NCBI RefSeq assembly: GCF_020523825.1
Contig: NZ_JAJALK010000004.1
Span: 62,001-126,000, forward strand
DNA length: 64,000 nt
Direction: 5' to 3'
Origin: Methylobacterium brachiatum
GTDB lineage: Bacteria; Pseudomonadota; Alphaproteobacteria; Rhizobiales; Beijerinckiaceae
Part shown: positions 1 through 9,123 of the stretch, piece by piece
Layout of the letters: every line of letters begins with the position of its first letter
Numbering within the stretch: position 1 is the first letter of the stretch
Program-made: the position numbers and the translations under genes
Notes under the pieces: model-generated
Told to the model about the DNA's origin: nothing
What the model saw: only the letters and a program-made list of their open reading frames with translations
The model's database searches: none

Positions 1-1762
1 AGAACGTGATCAGCAGCGACGCGATGTGGGCGCCGTCCACATCGGCGTCCGTCATGATGATCACCTTGTCGTAGCGCAGATCCGTCTCGCGGAAGGCCGC
101 GCCGGTGCCGCAGCCGAGCGCCAGGGTCAGGTCCGAGATCAGCTGGTTGGCGCCGAGCTTGTCCCGGGAGGCCGAGGCGACGTTGAGGATCTTGCCGCGC
201 AGGGGCAGGATCGCCTGGGTGGTCCGGTCCCGGGCCTGCTTGGCCGAGCCGCCGGCCGAATCGCCCTCGACGATGAAGATCTCGGAGCCCGCCGTGCCGG
301 CGGCCGAGCAATCCGCCAGCTTGCCGGGCAGGCGCAGCTTGCGGGTCGCGCTCTTGCGGGCGACCTCCTTCTCCTGGCGCCGGCGCAGCCGCTCCTCGGC
401 CCGGTCGATCACCCAGTCGAGCAGCTTGTTGGCCTGGGCCGGGGAGGCGGCCAGCCAATGGTCGAAGGCGTCGCGCACCGCCGTCTCGACGATGCGCTGC
501 GCCTCGACGGTGGCGAGCTTGTCCTTGGTCTGGCCCTGGAATTCCGGCTCGCGGATGAACACCGAGAGCATGGACGCGCAGGTCGCCATGACGTCGTCGG
601 TGGTCACCGCCGTCATGCGCTTGGCCTGGTTCACCCGCTCGGCATGCTCGCGCAGGCCCCGCAGCAGCGCGACCCTTAAGCCCGCCTCGTGGGTGCCGCC
701 CTCCGGGGTGGGAATCGTGTTGCAGTAGGAATGCGAGAAGCCGTCCTCGGCGACCATCCAGGCCACCGCCCATTCGAGCGAGCCGTGCGAGCCGGGCTTT
801 GTCACCTTGCCGGTGAACATCGCCTCGGTGACCAGCTCCTTGCCCTCGATGTCCCGGGCAAGATAGTCGCGCAGCCCGGCCGGGAACCGGTGCACCGCCT
901 CGGCCGGCACGTCCTCCAGGCCCTCGAGCAGGGCAGGGGCGCAGCGCCAGCGGATCTCGACGCCGCCGAACAGGTAGGCCTTCGAGCGCGCCATCTTGAA
1001 CAGGCGGCGCGGGTCGAACTTCAGCGAGCCGAAGATCTCGGCATCGGGGTGGAAGCGCACCCGGGTGCCGCGCCGGTTCTGCACCCGACCGACCAGCTCC
1101 AGCGCCCCCTGCGCGTGGCCGCGGGAGAAGGTCTGGCGGTAGAGGGTCTGGTTGCGGGCGACCTCGACCTCGAGGAGGTCGGACAGGGCGTTAACCACCG
1201 AGATGCCGACGCCGTGCAGGCCGCCGGAGGTCTCGTAGACCTTCGAGTCGAACTTACCGCCCGCGTGCAGCGTCGTCATGATGACTTCGAGCGCCGACTT
1301 GCCCGGGAACTTCGGATGCGGGTCCACCGGGATGCCGCGGCCGTTGTCGGTGATCACCAGCGAGCCGGTTTCCTCGAGCTCGACCTCGATGAAGCTGGCA
1401 TGGCCGGCCACCGCCTCATCCATGGAATTGTCGATCACCTCGGCGAAGAGGTGGTGCAGCGCCCGCTCGTCGGTGCCGCCGATATACATGCCGGGCCGAC
1501 GCCGGACCGGCTCCAACCCCTCCAGCACCTCGATGTCGGAGGCAGTGTAGCCGGCCTCGGGCTCAGCCGCCGCGATGGTCGGCACCGAGGCGGATTCCGC
1601 GAGCCGCCGCCGCGGCTCCGCCGGACGCGGGACCGAGGGCTTGCCACCGGGCCCGAACAGGTCGCGCGCCGGATCGCTCACGCGCGGCCTCCGCGAACGC
1701 GGCGCATCGGCCGGCTCGGTGTTGGGCAGACGGGCGTCGGATCGTGCAGCATGCGCCTTCAT
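1..1762 (-). CDS. parE: DNA topoisomerase IV subunit B, ParE (3' end outside window)
   Basis: ATPase subunit of the type IIA topoisomerase that decatenates daughter chromosomes, working with ParC. The reverse strand reads from an ATG at 1762 through a variable leader of about 65 residues. The GHKL ATPase domain follows: YTASDIEVLEGLEPVRRRPG, then MYIGGTDERALHHLFAEVID, with the ATP-binding segments DNGRGIP and GGLHGVG. The transducer domain and the start of the Toprim domain (IVEGDSAGGSAKQARDR, then the acidic MTDADVDGAHI) are also present. The wording around RRRPGMYIGGTDERALHH fits ParE better than GyrB. The C-terminal end runs off the left edge. I see no disruption. Confidence 0.95.
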   Translation of the reverse strand, partial: MKAHAARSDARLPNTEPADAPRSRRPRVSDPARDLFGPGGKPSVPRPAEPRRRLAESASVPTIAAAEPEAGYTASDIEVLEGLEPVRRRPGMYIGGTDERALHHLFAEVIDNSMDEAVAGHASFIEVELEETGSLVITDNGRGIPVDPHPKFPGKSALEVIMTTLHAGGKFDSKVYETSGGLHGVGISVVNALSDLLEVEVARNQTLYRQTFSRGHAQGALELVGRVQNRRGTRVRFHPDAEIFGSLKFDPRRLFKMARSKAYLFGGVEIRWRCAPALLEGLEDVPAEAVHRFPAGLRDYLARDIEGKELVTEAMFTGKVTKPGSHGSLEWAVAWMVAEDGFSHSYCNTIPTPEGGTHEAGLRVALLRGLREHAERVNQAKRMTAVTTDDVMATCASMLSVFIREPEFQGQTKDKLATVEAQRIVETAVRDAFDHWLAASPAQANKLLDWVIDRAEERLRRRQEKEVARKSATRKLRLPGKLADCSAAGTAGSEIFIVEGDSAGGSAKQARDRTTQAILPLRGKILNVASASRDKLGANQLISDLTLALGCGTGAAFRETDLRYDKVIIMTDADVDGAHIASLLITF

Positions 1763-2008
1763 CCCCGCATCATAGCGGAACAAAACAGAAACATCCAGAG
1801 CGTTCGGTGCGTCGCCGAACGGCCTTACCATCGCATGCTGCGCCGCCGCGAGCGAGGGGCGCGGCCGGCCCGGCGCGACGGAGCCGTCATCGCGACGTTG
1901 CACAATCGTGGGTTAAGGCTTCCTCAGCTGCCGCCCGGATCGGAACCGCGCGGCTCCGGCCGCGTTTGTCTGGGAAAGAGCTTGACCGTGGTCAGGGAGC
2001 CGCCGTCG

Positions 2009-2197
2009 ATGAGCAACGCCGCGATCGAGGCCCGCCGCCTCACCCTGATCCGTTTTGAGCGCGCCGCCGGCACCGTCTTCGGGTGCGACGAGGAGACGGC
2101 CTCCGTGCCGCCCGCTCGCTTCCTGATGAACGGCCTGACCATCGCGCTGGCGACGGTCGCCACCGCCCTGGCCGCGACCATCACCTATCTGGCTTAG
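2009..2197 (+). CDS. small hypothetical membrane protein, 62 aa
   Basis: An ATG at 2009 preceded by AGGGAG at a suitable distance opens a 62-residue frame. It ends in one hydrophobic segment (MNGLTIALATVATALAATIT) after a charged N-terminus rich in Arg and Glu. It lies between parE, which is divergent, and topA, which is convergent. I do not recognise a family. The frame stays open far upstream inside the parE antisense strand, so openness alone is weak evidence; the start, the ribosome site and the membrane helix are the support. Confidence 0.45.
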   Translation: MSNAAIEARRLTLIRFERAAGTVFGCDEETASVPPARFLMNGLTIALATVATALAATITYLA

Positions 2198-2242
2198 CCC
2201 GAAGCGTTCGCGCCAAGTCCTCAAAGGGATCGGGCGCGGCTC

Positions 2243-4930
2243 TCAGCCGGCACCCGATTTCTTCGCCGGGCTCTTCTTGGCCGCCGGCTTCTTCGCGGGG
2301 GCCTTCTTGGCCGCCGGCTTCTTGTCCGCGGCCGCCGCCCGAGCCGGCGCCTTCCGGGCCGATGTCCGCTTGGCCGGCTTGCCGCCGCCCGACGCCCGCT
2401 TGGCATTCACCAGCGCGATCGCCTCGTCGAGGGTCAGCGCCTCGGCATTCATGGTCTTCGGCAGCGTCGCGTTGACCTCGCCGTCGGTGACGTAGGGGCC
2501 GTATTTGCCGGCCTTGACCACGAGGTCGCGCCCGCTCGTCTCGTCCTTGCCCAGCGGCCGGCCCGGATCGGCCGCCGGCCGGCCCCGGCCGCCGCCCTGC
2601 TCCTTGGCGACGATCAGGTCGATGGCGCGGTTGGCCCCGACCTCCAGCACGTCGTCGTCCTTGCCGAGATTGGCGTAGGTCTTCCCGTGCTGCACGTAGG
2701 GTCCGAACCGGCCGAGATTGGCCAGGATCGGTTCGCCGGTCTCGGGATGGCGCGCCACCTCGCGCGGCAGCGACAGCAGCGCCAGGGCCTTGTCCAGATC
2801 GACCGAGGAGGGGGAGAGCCCCTTCGGCAGCGAGGAACGCTTCGGCTTCGCCGCATCCTTCTCGGTGGAGGCCTCGCCGAGCTGGACGAAGGGCCCGAAC
2901 CGCCCGTCCCGGATCGTCACCGGCATCCCGGTCACGGGATCGTTGCCCAGCACCCGGACGCCCGGCTGGCCGCCCTCGGCCGAGGAACCGTCACCGTCGC
3001 CGTCGACCCCGGAGGCCGAGAGCTGGCGGGTGTACTTGCACTCGGGATAGTTCGAGCAGCCGATGAAGGCGCCGAACTTGCCAAGCTTCAGCGAGAGCTG
3101 GCCGGTGCCGCAGACCGTGCAGGTGCGCGGGTTCGAGCCGTCGCCCTTGTCGGGGAAGATGTGCGGGCCGAGCAGGCCGTTGAGCGCCTCCAGCACGTCG
3201 GTGACGCGCAGCTCCTTGGTCTCGCCGATCGCCGCGGAAAAGTCCTTCCAGAAGTCGCGCAGCACCGCCCGCCAGTCGATCTCGGCGTTGGACACCCGGT
3301 CGAGCTGACCTTCGAGGTCGGCGGTGAAATCGTACTCGACGTAGCGCCGGAAGAAGCTTTCCAGAAAGCCGGTGACGAGGCGTCCCTTGTCCTCCGGCTG
3401 AAGCCGCTTTTTTTCGATTTTCACGTATTCGCGGTCGCGCAGCGTTTGAAGAACGGCCGCGTAGGTCGAGGGCCGGCCGATGCCGAGCTCCTCCATGCGC
3501 TTGACCAGGCTCGCCTCGGAATAGCGGGGCGGCGGCTCGGTGAAGTGCTGGGTCGCGGTGATGCGCTCGCGGGTGAGCGGGTCGCCGGCCTTCATCGGCG
3601 GAAGCCGCTTGCTCTCCTCGTCCTCCTCGTCGTCCTTGCCCTCTTGGTAGAGAGCCAGGAAGCCGTCGAACTTCACGACCTGGCCGGTGGCGCGCAGGTC
3701 GATCCGGCGCGGGCCGACATTGGCCGTGACGTCCACGGTGGTGCGCTCCAGCTCGGCCGATTCCATCTGGCTCGCCATCGTGCGGGTCCAGATCAGGTCG
3801 TAGAGCTTGGCCTGCTCCGGCTCGAGGTGGCGGGCCACCATCTTGGGCAGGCGGCTCATGTCGGTCGGGCGCACGGCCTCGTGGGCCTCCTGCGCGTTCT
3901 TGGCCTTGACGCTGTACTTGCGCGGCACGTCCGGCACGTAGCGGTCGCCGAACTCCTTGCCGATCACCTTGCGGGTGTCCTGGATCGCCTCCGGCGCCAT
4001 GTCGACGCCGTCGGTCCGCATGTAGGTGATGATGCCCACCGTCTCGCCGCCGACATCGACGCCCTCGTAGAGGCGCTGCGCGACCCGCATGGTCTGCGCC
4101 GGCGCCATCCCGAGCTTGCGCGAGGCCTCCTGCTGCAACGTGGAGGTGGTGAAGGGCGGCTGCGGGTGGCGCTTGGCCGGCTTCGCCTCGACGCTCGCCA
4201 CCTGGAAGGTCGCGAGTTCGAGGTCGCGCTTGAACGCGGCCGCCGCGTCGCCGGTGCCGACATCGAGGCGCTGGATCCGCTTGCCGTCGGCCCCGACCAG
4301 GCGCGCCTCGAAGGTCGCGCCGTCCGTGGTCGTCAGGGTCGCGACGATCGACCAGTACTCGCGCGGCTTGAAGCTCTCGATCTCCATCTCGCGCTCGACC
4401 ACGAGCCGGAGTGCCACCGACTGCACGCGGCCGGCCGAGCGGGCGCCGGGGAGCTTGCGCCACAGCACCGGCGAGAGGTTGAAGCCGACGAGGTAATCGA
4501 GCGCCCGGCGCGCCAGATACGCGTCGACGAGAGCCTGGTCGATCTCGCGCGGCTTGCGCATCGCGGCCTCGACCGAGGCCTTGGTGATGGCGTTGAAGGT
4601 CACGCGCTCGACCGGGATGCCCTTGAGCGCCTTGCGGGCGTTCAGCGCCTCCAGGACGTGCCAGGAGATCGCCTCGCCCTCGCGATCCGGGTCGGTGGCC
4701 AGGATCAGCTTGTCCGCGCCCTTGACCGCCTTGGCGATCTCGCTGACCCGGCTGGCGCCCCGGTCCGCGAGTTCCCAGACCATGTGGAAATCCTGCTCGG
4801 GATCGACCGAGCCGTCCTTGGCCGGCAGGTCGCGGATGTGCCCGAAGGAGGCGATCACCTCATAGTCGCGGCCAAGATACTTATTGATCGTCTTGGCTTT
4901 GGCCGGCGACTCGACGACGACGACTTTCAT
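2243..4930 (-). CDS. topA: DNA topoisomerase I, TopA
   Basis: Type IA topoisomerase (895 aa) that relaxes negative supercoils. The N-terminal Toprim domain is clear (MKVVVVESPAKAKTINKYLG, then LATDPDREGEAISWHV). The catalytic Tyr lies in GIITYMRTDGVDM. One four-cysteine zinc ribbon is visible (CTVCGTG, then GCSNYPECKY), followed by several topo C-terminal repeats of the RFGPFVQ / RFGPYVQHG / KYGPYVTDG type. The last 45 or so residues are a Lys/Ala/Pro-rich tail of PAKK-like units, similar to histone H1-like tails and probably a DNA-binding extension. The ATG at 4930 starts exactly at the conserved N-terminus. Divergent from the BrnT gene. Confidence 0.97.
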   Translation of the reverse strand: MKVVVVESPAKAKTINKYLGRDYEVIASFGHIRDLPAKDGSVDPEQDFHMVWELADRGASRVSEIAKAVKGADKLILATDPDREGEAISWHVLEALNARKALKGIPVERVTFNAITKASVEAAMRKPREIDQALVDAYLARRALDYLVGFNLSPVLWRKLPGARSAGRVQSVALRLVVEREMEIESFKPREYWSIVATLTTTDGATFEARLVGADGKRIQRLDVGTGDAAAAFKRDLELATFQVASVEAKPAKRHPQPPFTTSTLQQEASRKLGMAPAQTMRVAQRLYEGVDVGGETVGIITYMRTDGVDMAPEAIQDTRKVIGKEFGDRYVPDVPRKYSVKAKNAQEAHEAVRPTDMSRLPKMVARHLEPEQAKLYDLIWTRTMASQMESAELERTTVDVTANVGPRRIDLRATGQVVKFDGFLALYQEGKDDEEDEESKRLPPMKAGDPLTRERITATQHFTEPPPRYSEASLVKRMEELGIGRPSTYAAVLQTLRDREYVKIEKKRLQPEDKGRLVTGFLESFFRRYVEYDFTADLEGQLDRVSNAEIDWRAVLRDFWKDFSAAIGETKELRVTDVLEALNGLLGPHIFPDKGDGSNPRTCTVCGTGQLSLKLGKFGAFIGCSNYPECKYTRQLSASGVDGDGDGSSAEGGQPGVRVLGNDPVTGMPVTIRDGRFGPFVQLGEASTEKDAAKPKRSSLPKGLSPSSVDLDKALALLSLPREVARHPETGEPILANLGRFGPYVQHGKTYANLGKDDDVLEVGANRAIDLIVAKEQGGGRGRPAADPGRPLGKDETSGRDLVVKAGKYGPYVTDGEVNATLPKTMNAEALTLDEAIALVNAKRASGGGKPAKRTSARKAPARAAAADKKPAAKKAPAKKPAAKKSPAKKSGAG

Positions 4931-5120
4931 TCAGACCTCTGCCCCTCGACGGAGCCTGGGCGCGACGGACGAATTCTGTTCGAAATTCGCGTGGGACGAG
5001 TGCCCGCCGTCGGGCCGGGGCCGCGCGCCGGGGACAAGTGGGTTACGGGCGGCGGGTTGTCAAATGGCAGTCGCGGCCGAGCGGCCAACTGGGGCCATCG
5101 TACGCAGCACGCGAATCCGA

Positions 5121-5126
5121 TATGAT
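5121..5126 (+). promoter_or_regulatory. -10-like hexamer TATGAT close to the brnT start
   Basis: TATGAT sits ten bases before the brnT ATG, so transcription from it would give an almost leaderless mRNA. No good -35 box is visible 17 bases upstream. Tentative. Confidence 0.25.
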
Positions 5127-5135
5127 AGCCGATCG

Positions 5136-5408
5136 ATGGCGATCACCTTCGATCCGGCCAAACGCGACCGAACCTTGGCCGAGCGAGGGCTCGATTTCGA
5201 GGACGCGGAGCTCGTTTTCGCAGGGCCGGGCTTCACGTTCGACGACATCCGCCGCGATTACGGCGAGCATCGCATCGTCACAGTCGGCTTCCTGGCGGGC
5301 CGGATGGTGATCGTAATCTGGACCCCACGCGGCCGGGACCGCCACGTCTTTTCGATGAGGAAGGCCAATGTCAGAGAGCAGAAGCGCTACGCACCGCTCA
5401 TCCGCTGA
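5136..5408 (+). CDS. brnT: BrnT family toxin
   Basis: A 90-residue RelE-fold ribonuclease toxin of type II toxin-antitoxin systems. It shows the family pattern: F-D-P-A-K near the N-terminus, then RGLDFEDAELVF, a central GEHRIVTVGF strand, and the C-terminal RHVFSMRKANVREQKRY helix-strand segment carrying Arg residues used in catalysis in this family. The chosen ATG gives the usual family length; an in-frame extension upstream carries no family match. It overlaps the antitoxin gene by 41 bases, the normal toxin-first BrnT-BrnA order. BrnA normally represses the pair. Confidence 0.9.
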   Translation: MAITFDPAKRDRTLAERGLDFEDAELVFAGPGFTFDDIRRDYGEHRIVTVGFLAGRMVIVIWTPRGRDRHVFSMRKANVREQKRYAPLIR

Positions 5409-5697
5409 GGCCTCCATCAAGAGCGATCTGGCGAAGGTGGACGCGCACGAGATCACGGCGGAGGAATACGATGAGATCCCCGAGCTGACCGACGAGATGC
5501 TGCAGCGTGCCGAGTTTCACGTCGGCGACCGGTTCGTGCGGCGCGGGCCTTCGGAGGGCTCCGACGCGGCAGTTTCGGTCCATCTCCTTCCGTCCATCGC
5601 CGAGCATTTCCAGGCCCAGGGCCCGGGCTGGCAGGCCCGCGTCAACGCCCTTCTGATGGAGGTGGTCGAGCGCGAGCGCGCACTCAAGCGTCGCTGA
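5368..5697 (+). CDS. brnA: BrnA family antitoxin
   Basis: A 109-residue partner of BrnT. The N-terminal segment that neutralises the toxin (SIKSDLAKVDAHEITAEEYD followed by EIPELTDEM) precedes a C-terminal ribbon-helix-helix DNA-binding part (AAVSVHLLPSIAEHFQAQGP, then WQARVNALL). The start overlaps the brnT 3' end, consistent with translational coupling and autoregulation. The usual Arg-Gly-Arg-Pro linker is degenerate here (RRGPSEG), but the fold residues look intact. Confidence 0.87.
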   Translation: MSESRSATHRSSAEASIKSDLAKVDAHEITAEEYDEIPELTDEMLQRAEFHVGDRFVRRGPSEGSDAAVSVHLLPSIAEHFQAQGPGWQARVNALLMEVVERERALKRR

Positions 5698-5701
5698 AGC
5701 C

Positions 5702-6652
5702 TCAGATCCCCGCGTACCACTCGTAGCCGCGATCCTCCCAGTAACCGCCCTTGCCCTGGCCGAAGCCCGACAGCGACTCCACCAGCTCGACCCGCATCAC
5801 GTATTTGGCCTGCTTGTAGCCGAGCTGGCGCTCGACGCGCAGGCGCAAGGGGGCGCCGTTCGAGACCGGCAGCGGCTTGCCGTTGAGGTCGTAGGCCAGG
5901 ATCGTCTGCGGGTTGAAGGCGTCGAACAGGTCGATGCTCTCGTAGTAGCGGATCGGCGTGCGCTTATCCTCGGGCGGCTCGGGCTCCGGGGCGCCCTGGC
6001 CCCAATCGTCCTTGGGCGCATCGGTGGCGGTCGGTGCGCCGCCCCAATCCTCGGCGGCGGCGAGCTGAATATAGCCGTCGCGGACCGAGCCCGGATGTTC
6101 GGGCCGCCACAGGGAGGCGCCGTCACCGCCTTCGAGGCCGCCGCCGGCATATTCCAGCGTGTCGGCGCAGTGGAACACGGCGTAGCGCGCCTGGGGCTTC
6201 AGCCCGGCCCGGTTCAGGAGTTCGGCCAGCGGTACGCCGGACCATTGGCCGATGCAGGACCAGCCCTCGACGCAATCGTGGCGGGTCACCTGGGTGCGGC
6301 CCGGCAACCCGCGCAGATCCGCCAGGCTGAGCGACAGCGGCGTCTGCACCAGTCCGTCGACCGTGAGCTTGAACTCCGAAAACTTCTTCGCCGCCAGGGC
6401 GCGGAACGCCCGGTCCGGCGGGTCGATGGTGCCGTTCGGCTTGAACCAGGGCGAGATCATCGCGGCCGGGTATTCCCGGGCGAGCGTTGCGGGCGACATC
6501 AGCAGGCGCTGGACGAACAGGTTGGCGTCCTCGCCGGCCTTGAGGGTCCGGCGCCCGGCCTCCGTCCCGGCGAAGCGGTCGCAGCCGCCGAGCAGGGCGG
6601 TCCCGGCGAGGCCGGCGCCGGCGGTGAGCAGCTTGCGGCGGTGCAGGATCAT
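5702..6652 (-). CDS. molybdopterin-dependent oxidoreductase, sulfite-oxidase fold, Tat-exported
   Basis: A 316-residue periplasmic oxidoreductase with the sulfite oxidase-type molybdopterin domain, related to MsrP/YedY. The N-terminus reads [20 protein letters not shown], then LGGC, which combines a twin-arginine signal with a lipobox, so it may be a Tat-exported lipoprotein. The cofactor-ligating Cys is in RHDCVEGWSCIGQW, followed by VPLAELLNRAGL. The ATG overlaps the stop of the upstream cytochrome b gene by four bases (ATGA), so the two form an operon in which the membrane cytochrome probably exchanges electrons with this enzyme. It is not clearly MsrP because the partner is not MsrQ-like. 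Substrate unknown. Confidence 0.85.
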   Translation of the reverse strand: MILHRRKLLTAGAGLAGTALLGGCDRFAGTEAGRRTLKAGEDANLFVQRLLMSPATLAREYPAAMISPWFKPNGTIDPPDRAFRALAAKKFSEFKLTVDGLVQTPLSLSLADLRGLPGRTQVTRHDCVEGWSCIGQWSGVPLAELLNRAGLKPQARYAVFHCADTLEYAGGGLEGGDGASLWRPEHPGSVRDGYIQLAAAEDWGGAPTATDAPKDDWGQGAPEPEPPEDKRTPIRYYESIDLFDAFNPQTILAYDLNGKPLPVSNGAPLRLRVERQLGYKQAKYVMRVELVESLSGFGQGKGGYWEDRGYEWYAGI

Positions 6653-7614
6653 CGCGCGGTTTCCTTCTCGGGACGGCCGAGGCTGAACCAGCCGGTGAGC
6701 ATGCCGCGCATGTTGTTGACGAAGCCGGAGACCAGAACCAGCACCACGTGGACCACCACGAACAGCACCAGCAGCCCGGCGGCGATGAAGTGAATGGTGC
6801 GGGCCGATTGGCGGCCGCCGAACAGCTCCGGCAGCCAGTGCCAGGCCGCGTCGACGCCCGGCGACATGGCGAGGCCGGCCAGGACCATGGCGGGCAGGAG
6901 AACCAGCACGACGACGAGATAGGTGAGCTTCTGGATCACGTTGTAGCGCTTGGCCTCCTCGCCCTCGGGGAAGCGCAGCAGCAGGTGCTCCTTCACGGAG
7001 CCGCCGAAGTCGCGGATCTGGTCGCCGTCCGGGATCAGGCGGCGGCGGAGCTGGCCGCTGAACAGCCCGTAGAGGAGATAGACCGCGCCGTTGATCACCA
7101 GGAACCACGCGAACAGGAAGTGCCAGCGCCGCCCCGTGGTGAGGTCCTGGTCCGCCGGGAGGGTCGCCCAGGCCGGGAAGGCCCGGTCCACCGCGGTGCC
7201 GCCCTCGCGGGACAGGCCGAGCACGCCGGTCGTCTCGAAGCTGTGCGCGCCGATCGTCACGACGCCGCGATTCGTGCCGTCGCGCCCCTGCTCGCTGGTG
7301 ATCGCCAGAGCGGGATCGTCGAAGGTCGAGACCGCCCCCCAGTACAAAGCCGGGTGGGCGTTGAAGATCTGCAGGCCGCTCATCAGCAGCACCAGCAGCA
7401 CCCCGGCGTTGATCCAGTGCGCCACCCGGATCACCACGGGATGCCGGTAGAACCAGCGGCGCCCGGAGGCGTCGACGGTCTCGGGCGCTGCGAGCGCGGG
7501 GGCGCCGGCCAAAGGTTCGGCTCTCAGGCTTTCGGGTCTCAAGCGTGCGTCTCGCGGGGGTGGCGACGGTGCGGGTTCCGTCCGATCCGGCTGATACGTG
7601 GCGCGGACGCTCAA
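6649..7614 (-). CDS. cytochrome b561-type diheme membrane subunit
   Basis: A 321-residue integral membrane cytochrome b of the b561 / Ni-Fe hydrogenase type. After a Pro-rich N-terminal tail of about 50 residues come four main hydrophobic helices. Candidate heme-ligating His residues lie in [33 protein letters not shown] and [20 protein letters not shown] periplasmic insert lies between helices 1 and 2. It is first in a two-gene operon with the Tat-exported molybdenum enzyme and most likely links that enzyme to the quinone pool. It is divergent from pyrB, with 81 bases between the two starts. Confidence 0.85.
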   Translation of the reverse strand: MSVRATYQPDRTEPAPSPPPRDARLRPESLRAEPLAGAPALAAPETVDASGRRWFYRHPVVIRVAHWINAGVLLVLLMSGLQIFNAHPALYWGAVSTFDDPALAITSEQGRDGTNRGVVTIGAHSFETTGVLGLSREGGTAVDRAFPAWATLPADQDLTTGRRWHFLFAWFLVINGAVYLLYGLFSGQLRRRLIPDGDQIRDFGGSVKEHLLLRFPEGEEAKRYNVIQKLTYLVVVLVLLPAMVLAGLAMSPGVDAAWHWLPELFGGRQSARTIHFIAAGLLVLFVVVHVVLVLVSGFVNNMRGMLTGWFSLGRPEKETAR

Positions 7615-7695
7615 GTTACCAACCGATGAAAAAAGGCCGCAGGGGCTGGCGCGCCTTGCCGGGAGAGCGAGCCGGACCTACACCCCGGACTCATC

Positions 7696-8643
7696 ATGAC
7701 GACCTCCGCGCCCCCGGCCTTTCCGCACCGGCACCTCCTCGGCATCGAGGGGCTGACCCGGCCCGATATCGAGGCGCTGCTCGACGCGGCCGATGCCGCC
7801 GTCGACATCTCAAGGCAGGTCGAGAAGAAGCGCACGACGCTGCGAGGCCGCACACAGATCAACCTGTTCTTCGAGCCCTCGACCCGGACGCAATCCTCGT
7901 TCGAGCTCGCCGGCAAACGGCTCGGCGCCGACGTGATGAACATGTCGGTGGCCTCGTCCTCGGTGAAGAAGGGCGAGACCCTGATCGACACCGCTGCGAC
8001 CCTCAACGCGATGCGGCCGGACATCATCGTGGTGCGCCACGAATCGGCCGGTGCGGTCCATCTGCTCGCCCGCAAGGTCGATTGCGCGGTGGTCAATGCC
8101 GGGGACGGCGCCCACGAGCACCCGACCCAGGCGCTGCTCGACGCGCTGACGATCCGCCGCAACAAGGGCCGGATCGAGGGCCTTCAGGTGGCGATCTGCG
8201 GCGACGTCCTGCACTCGCGGGTGGCGCGCTCGAACATCATCCTGCTGCAGGCGATGGGCGCGCGCGTGCGCCTGATCGCGCCCTCAACCCTGCTGCCCGC
8301 CGGGATCGAGCGTTTCGGCGTCGAGACCTTCACGAATATGCGCAAGGGCCTGGAGGGCTGCGACATCGTCATGATGCTGCGCCTCCAGCGCGAGCGCATG
8401 AACGGCTCGTTCGTGCCCTCCGTGAAGGAGTATTTCCACTATTTCGGCCTCGACGGCGAGAAGCTGGCGCTCGCCAAGCCCGACGCCCTGGTGATGCATC
8501 CCGGCCCGATGAATCGCGGCGTCGAGATTTCTTCCGAGATCGCCGACGGCGCGCAGTCGCTGATCCGCGAGCAGGTCGAGATGGGGGTGGCCGTGCGCAT
8601 GGCCGTGCTGGAAGCGCTGGCCCGGCACCTGCCGAACAGCTGA
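7696..8643 (+). CDS. pyrB: aspartate carbamoyltransferase catalytic subunit
   Basis: A 315-residue enzyme for the committed step of pyrimidine synthesis: carbamoyl phosphate plus aspartate gives carbamoyl aspartate. The carbamoyl-phosphate loop [20 protein letters not shown], the [19 protein letters not shown] loop, the [12 protein letters not shown] helix and the C-terminal [11 protein letters not shown] are all present. Length is normal for the class B enzyme. No pyrC or pyrI gene follows; the next gene, hisE, is 156 bases downstream. Confidence 0.96.
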   Translation: MTTSAPPAFPHRHLLGIEGLTRPDIEALLDAADAAVDISRQVEKKRTTLRGRTQINLFFEPSTRTQSSFELAGKRLGADVMNMSVASSSVKKGETLIDTAATLNAMRPDIIVVRHESAGAVHLLARKVDCAVVNAGDGAHEHPTQALLDALTIRRNKGRIEGLQVAICGDVLHSRVARSNIILLQAMGARVRLIAPSTLLPAGIERFGVETFTNMRKGLEGCDIVMMLRLQRERMNGSFVPSVKEYFHYFGLDGEKLALAKPDALVMHPGPMNRGVEISSEIADGAQSLIREQVEMGVAVRMAVLEALARHLPNS

Positions 8644-8799
8644 GCCCGCCGTCCGACCCGATCGAAATCAAGCTTAAGTCGGACAAAGCCGGGACGCCTT
8701 CACCCGCGTGGCTTGCCCACAGGGCGGCCGTAGCGCAGTTTCCTGCCGAATACGGCCTCGGCCGAACCCGCAAGGCCGACCTCACATGCAGATCGCTTC

Positions 8800-9123
8800 A
8801 TGACCGCCTACACGCTCGCCGACCTCGCCAAGCTCGTCGCGAGCCGCGCCGGGACCGATCCCGAGACGTCCTACACGGCCAAGCTGCTGTCCGAGGGGCC
8901 CGCCAAGGCGGCGAAGAAGCTCGGCGAGGAGGCCGTGGAGGCGGCCATCGCGGCGGTGCAGGGCGACAAGACCGGGCTCCGGAACGAGGCAGCGGACGTG
9001 CTCTATCACTTGGTCGTGCTGCTGAGGGCGGGCGGCGTCGAGCTCGACGCCGTCATGGCGGAGCTGGAGCGCCGCACCGCCCAGAGCGGGCTCGCCGAGA
9101 AGGCCGCGAGGCGCCCCGCGTGA
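8800..9123 (+). CDS. hisE: phosphoribosyl-ATP pyrophosphatase, HisE
   Basis: A 107-residue MazG-like all-alpha pyrophosphohydrolase for the second step of histidine synthesis. Metal-binding acidic motifs are seen in [14 protein letters not shown] and [14 protein letters not shown]. The TGA overlaps the GTG start of coaA by four bases (GTGA), so the genes are translationally coupled, a hisE-coaA order common in Rhizobiales, where hisE often follows other his genes. Confidence 0.95.
   Translation: MTAYTLADLAKLVASRAGTDPETSYTAKLLSEGPAKAAKKLGEEAVEAAIAAVQGDKTGLRNEAADVLYHLVVLLRAGGVELDAVMAELERRTAQSGLAEKAARRPA

Noticed and set aside
2687..5125. Long plus-strand frames opposite topA
   Set aside because: Antisense shadows of a conserved topA gene with high-GC third positions; no start site or family match.
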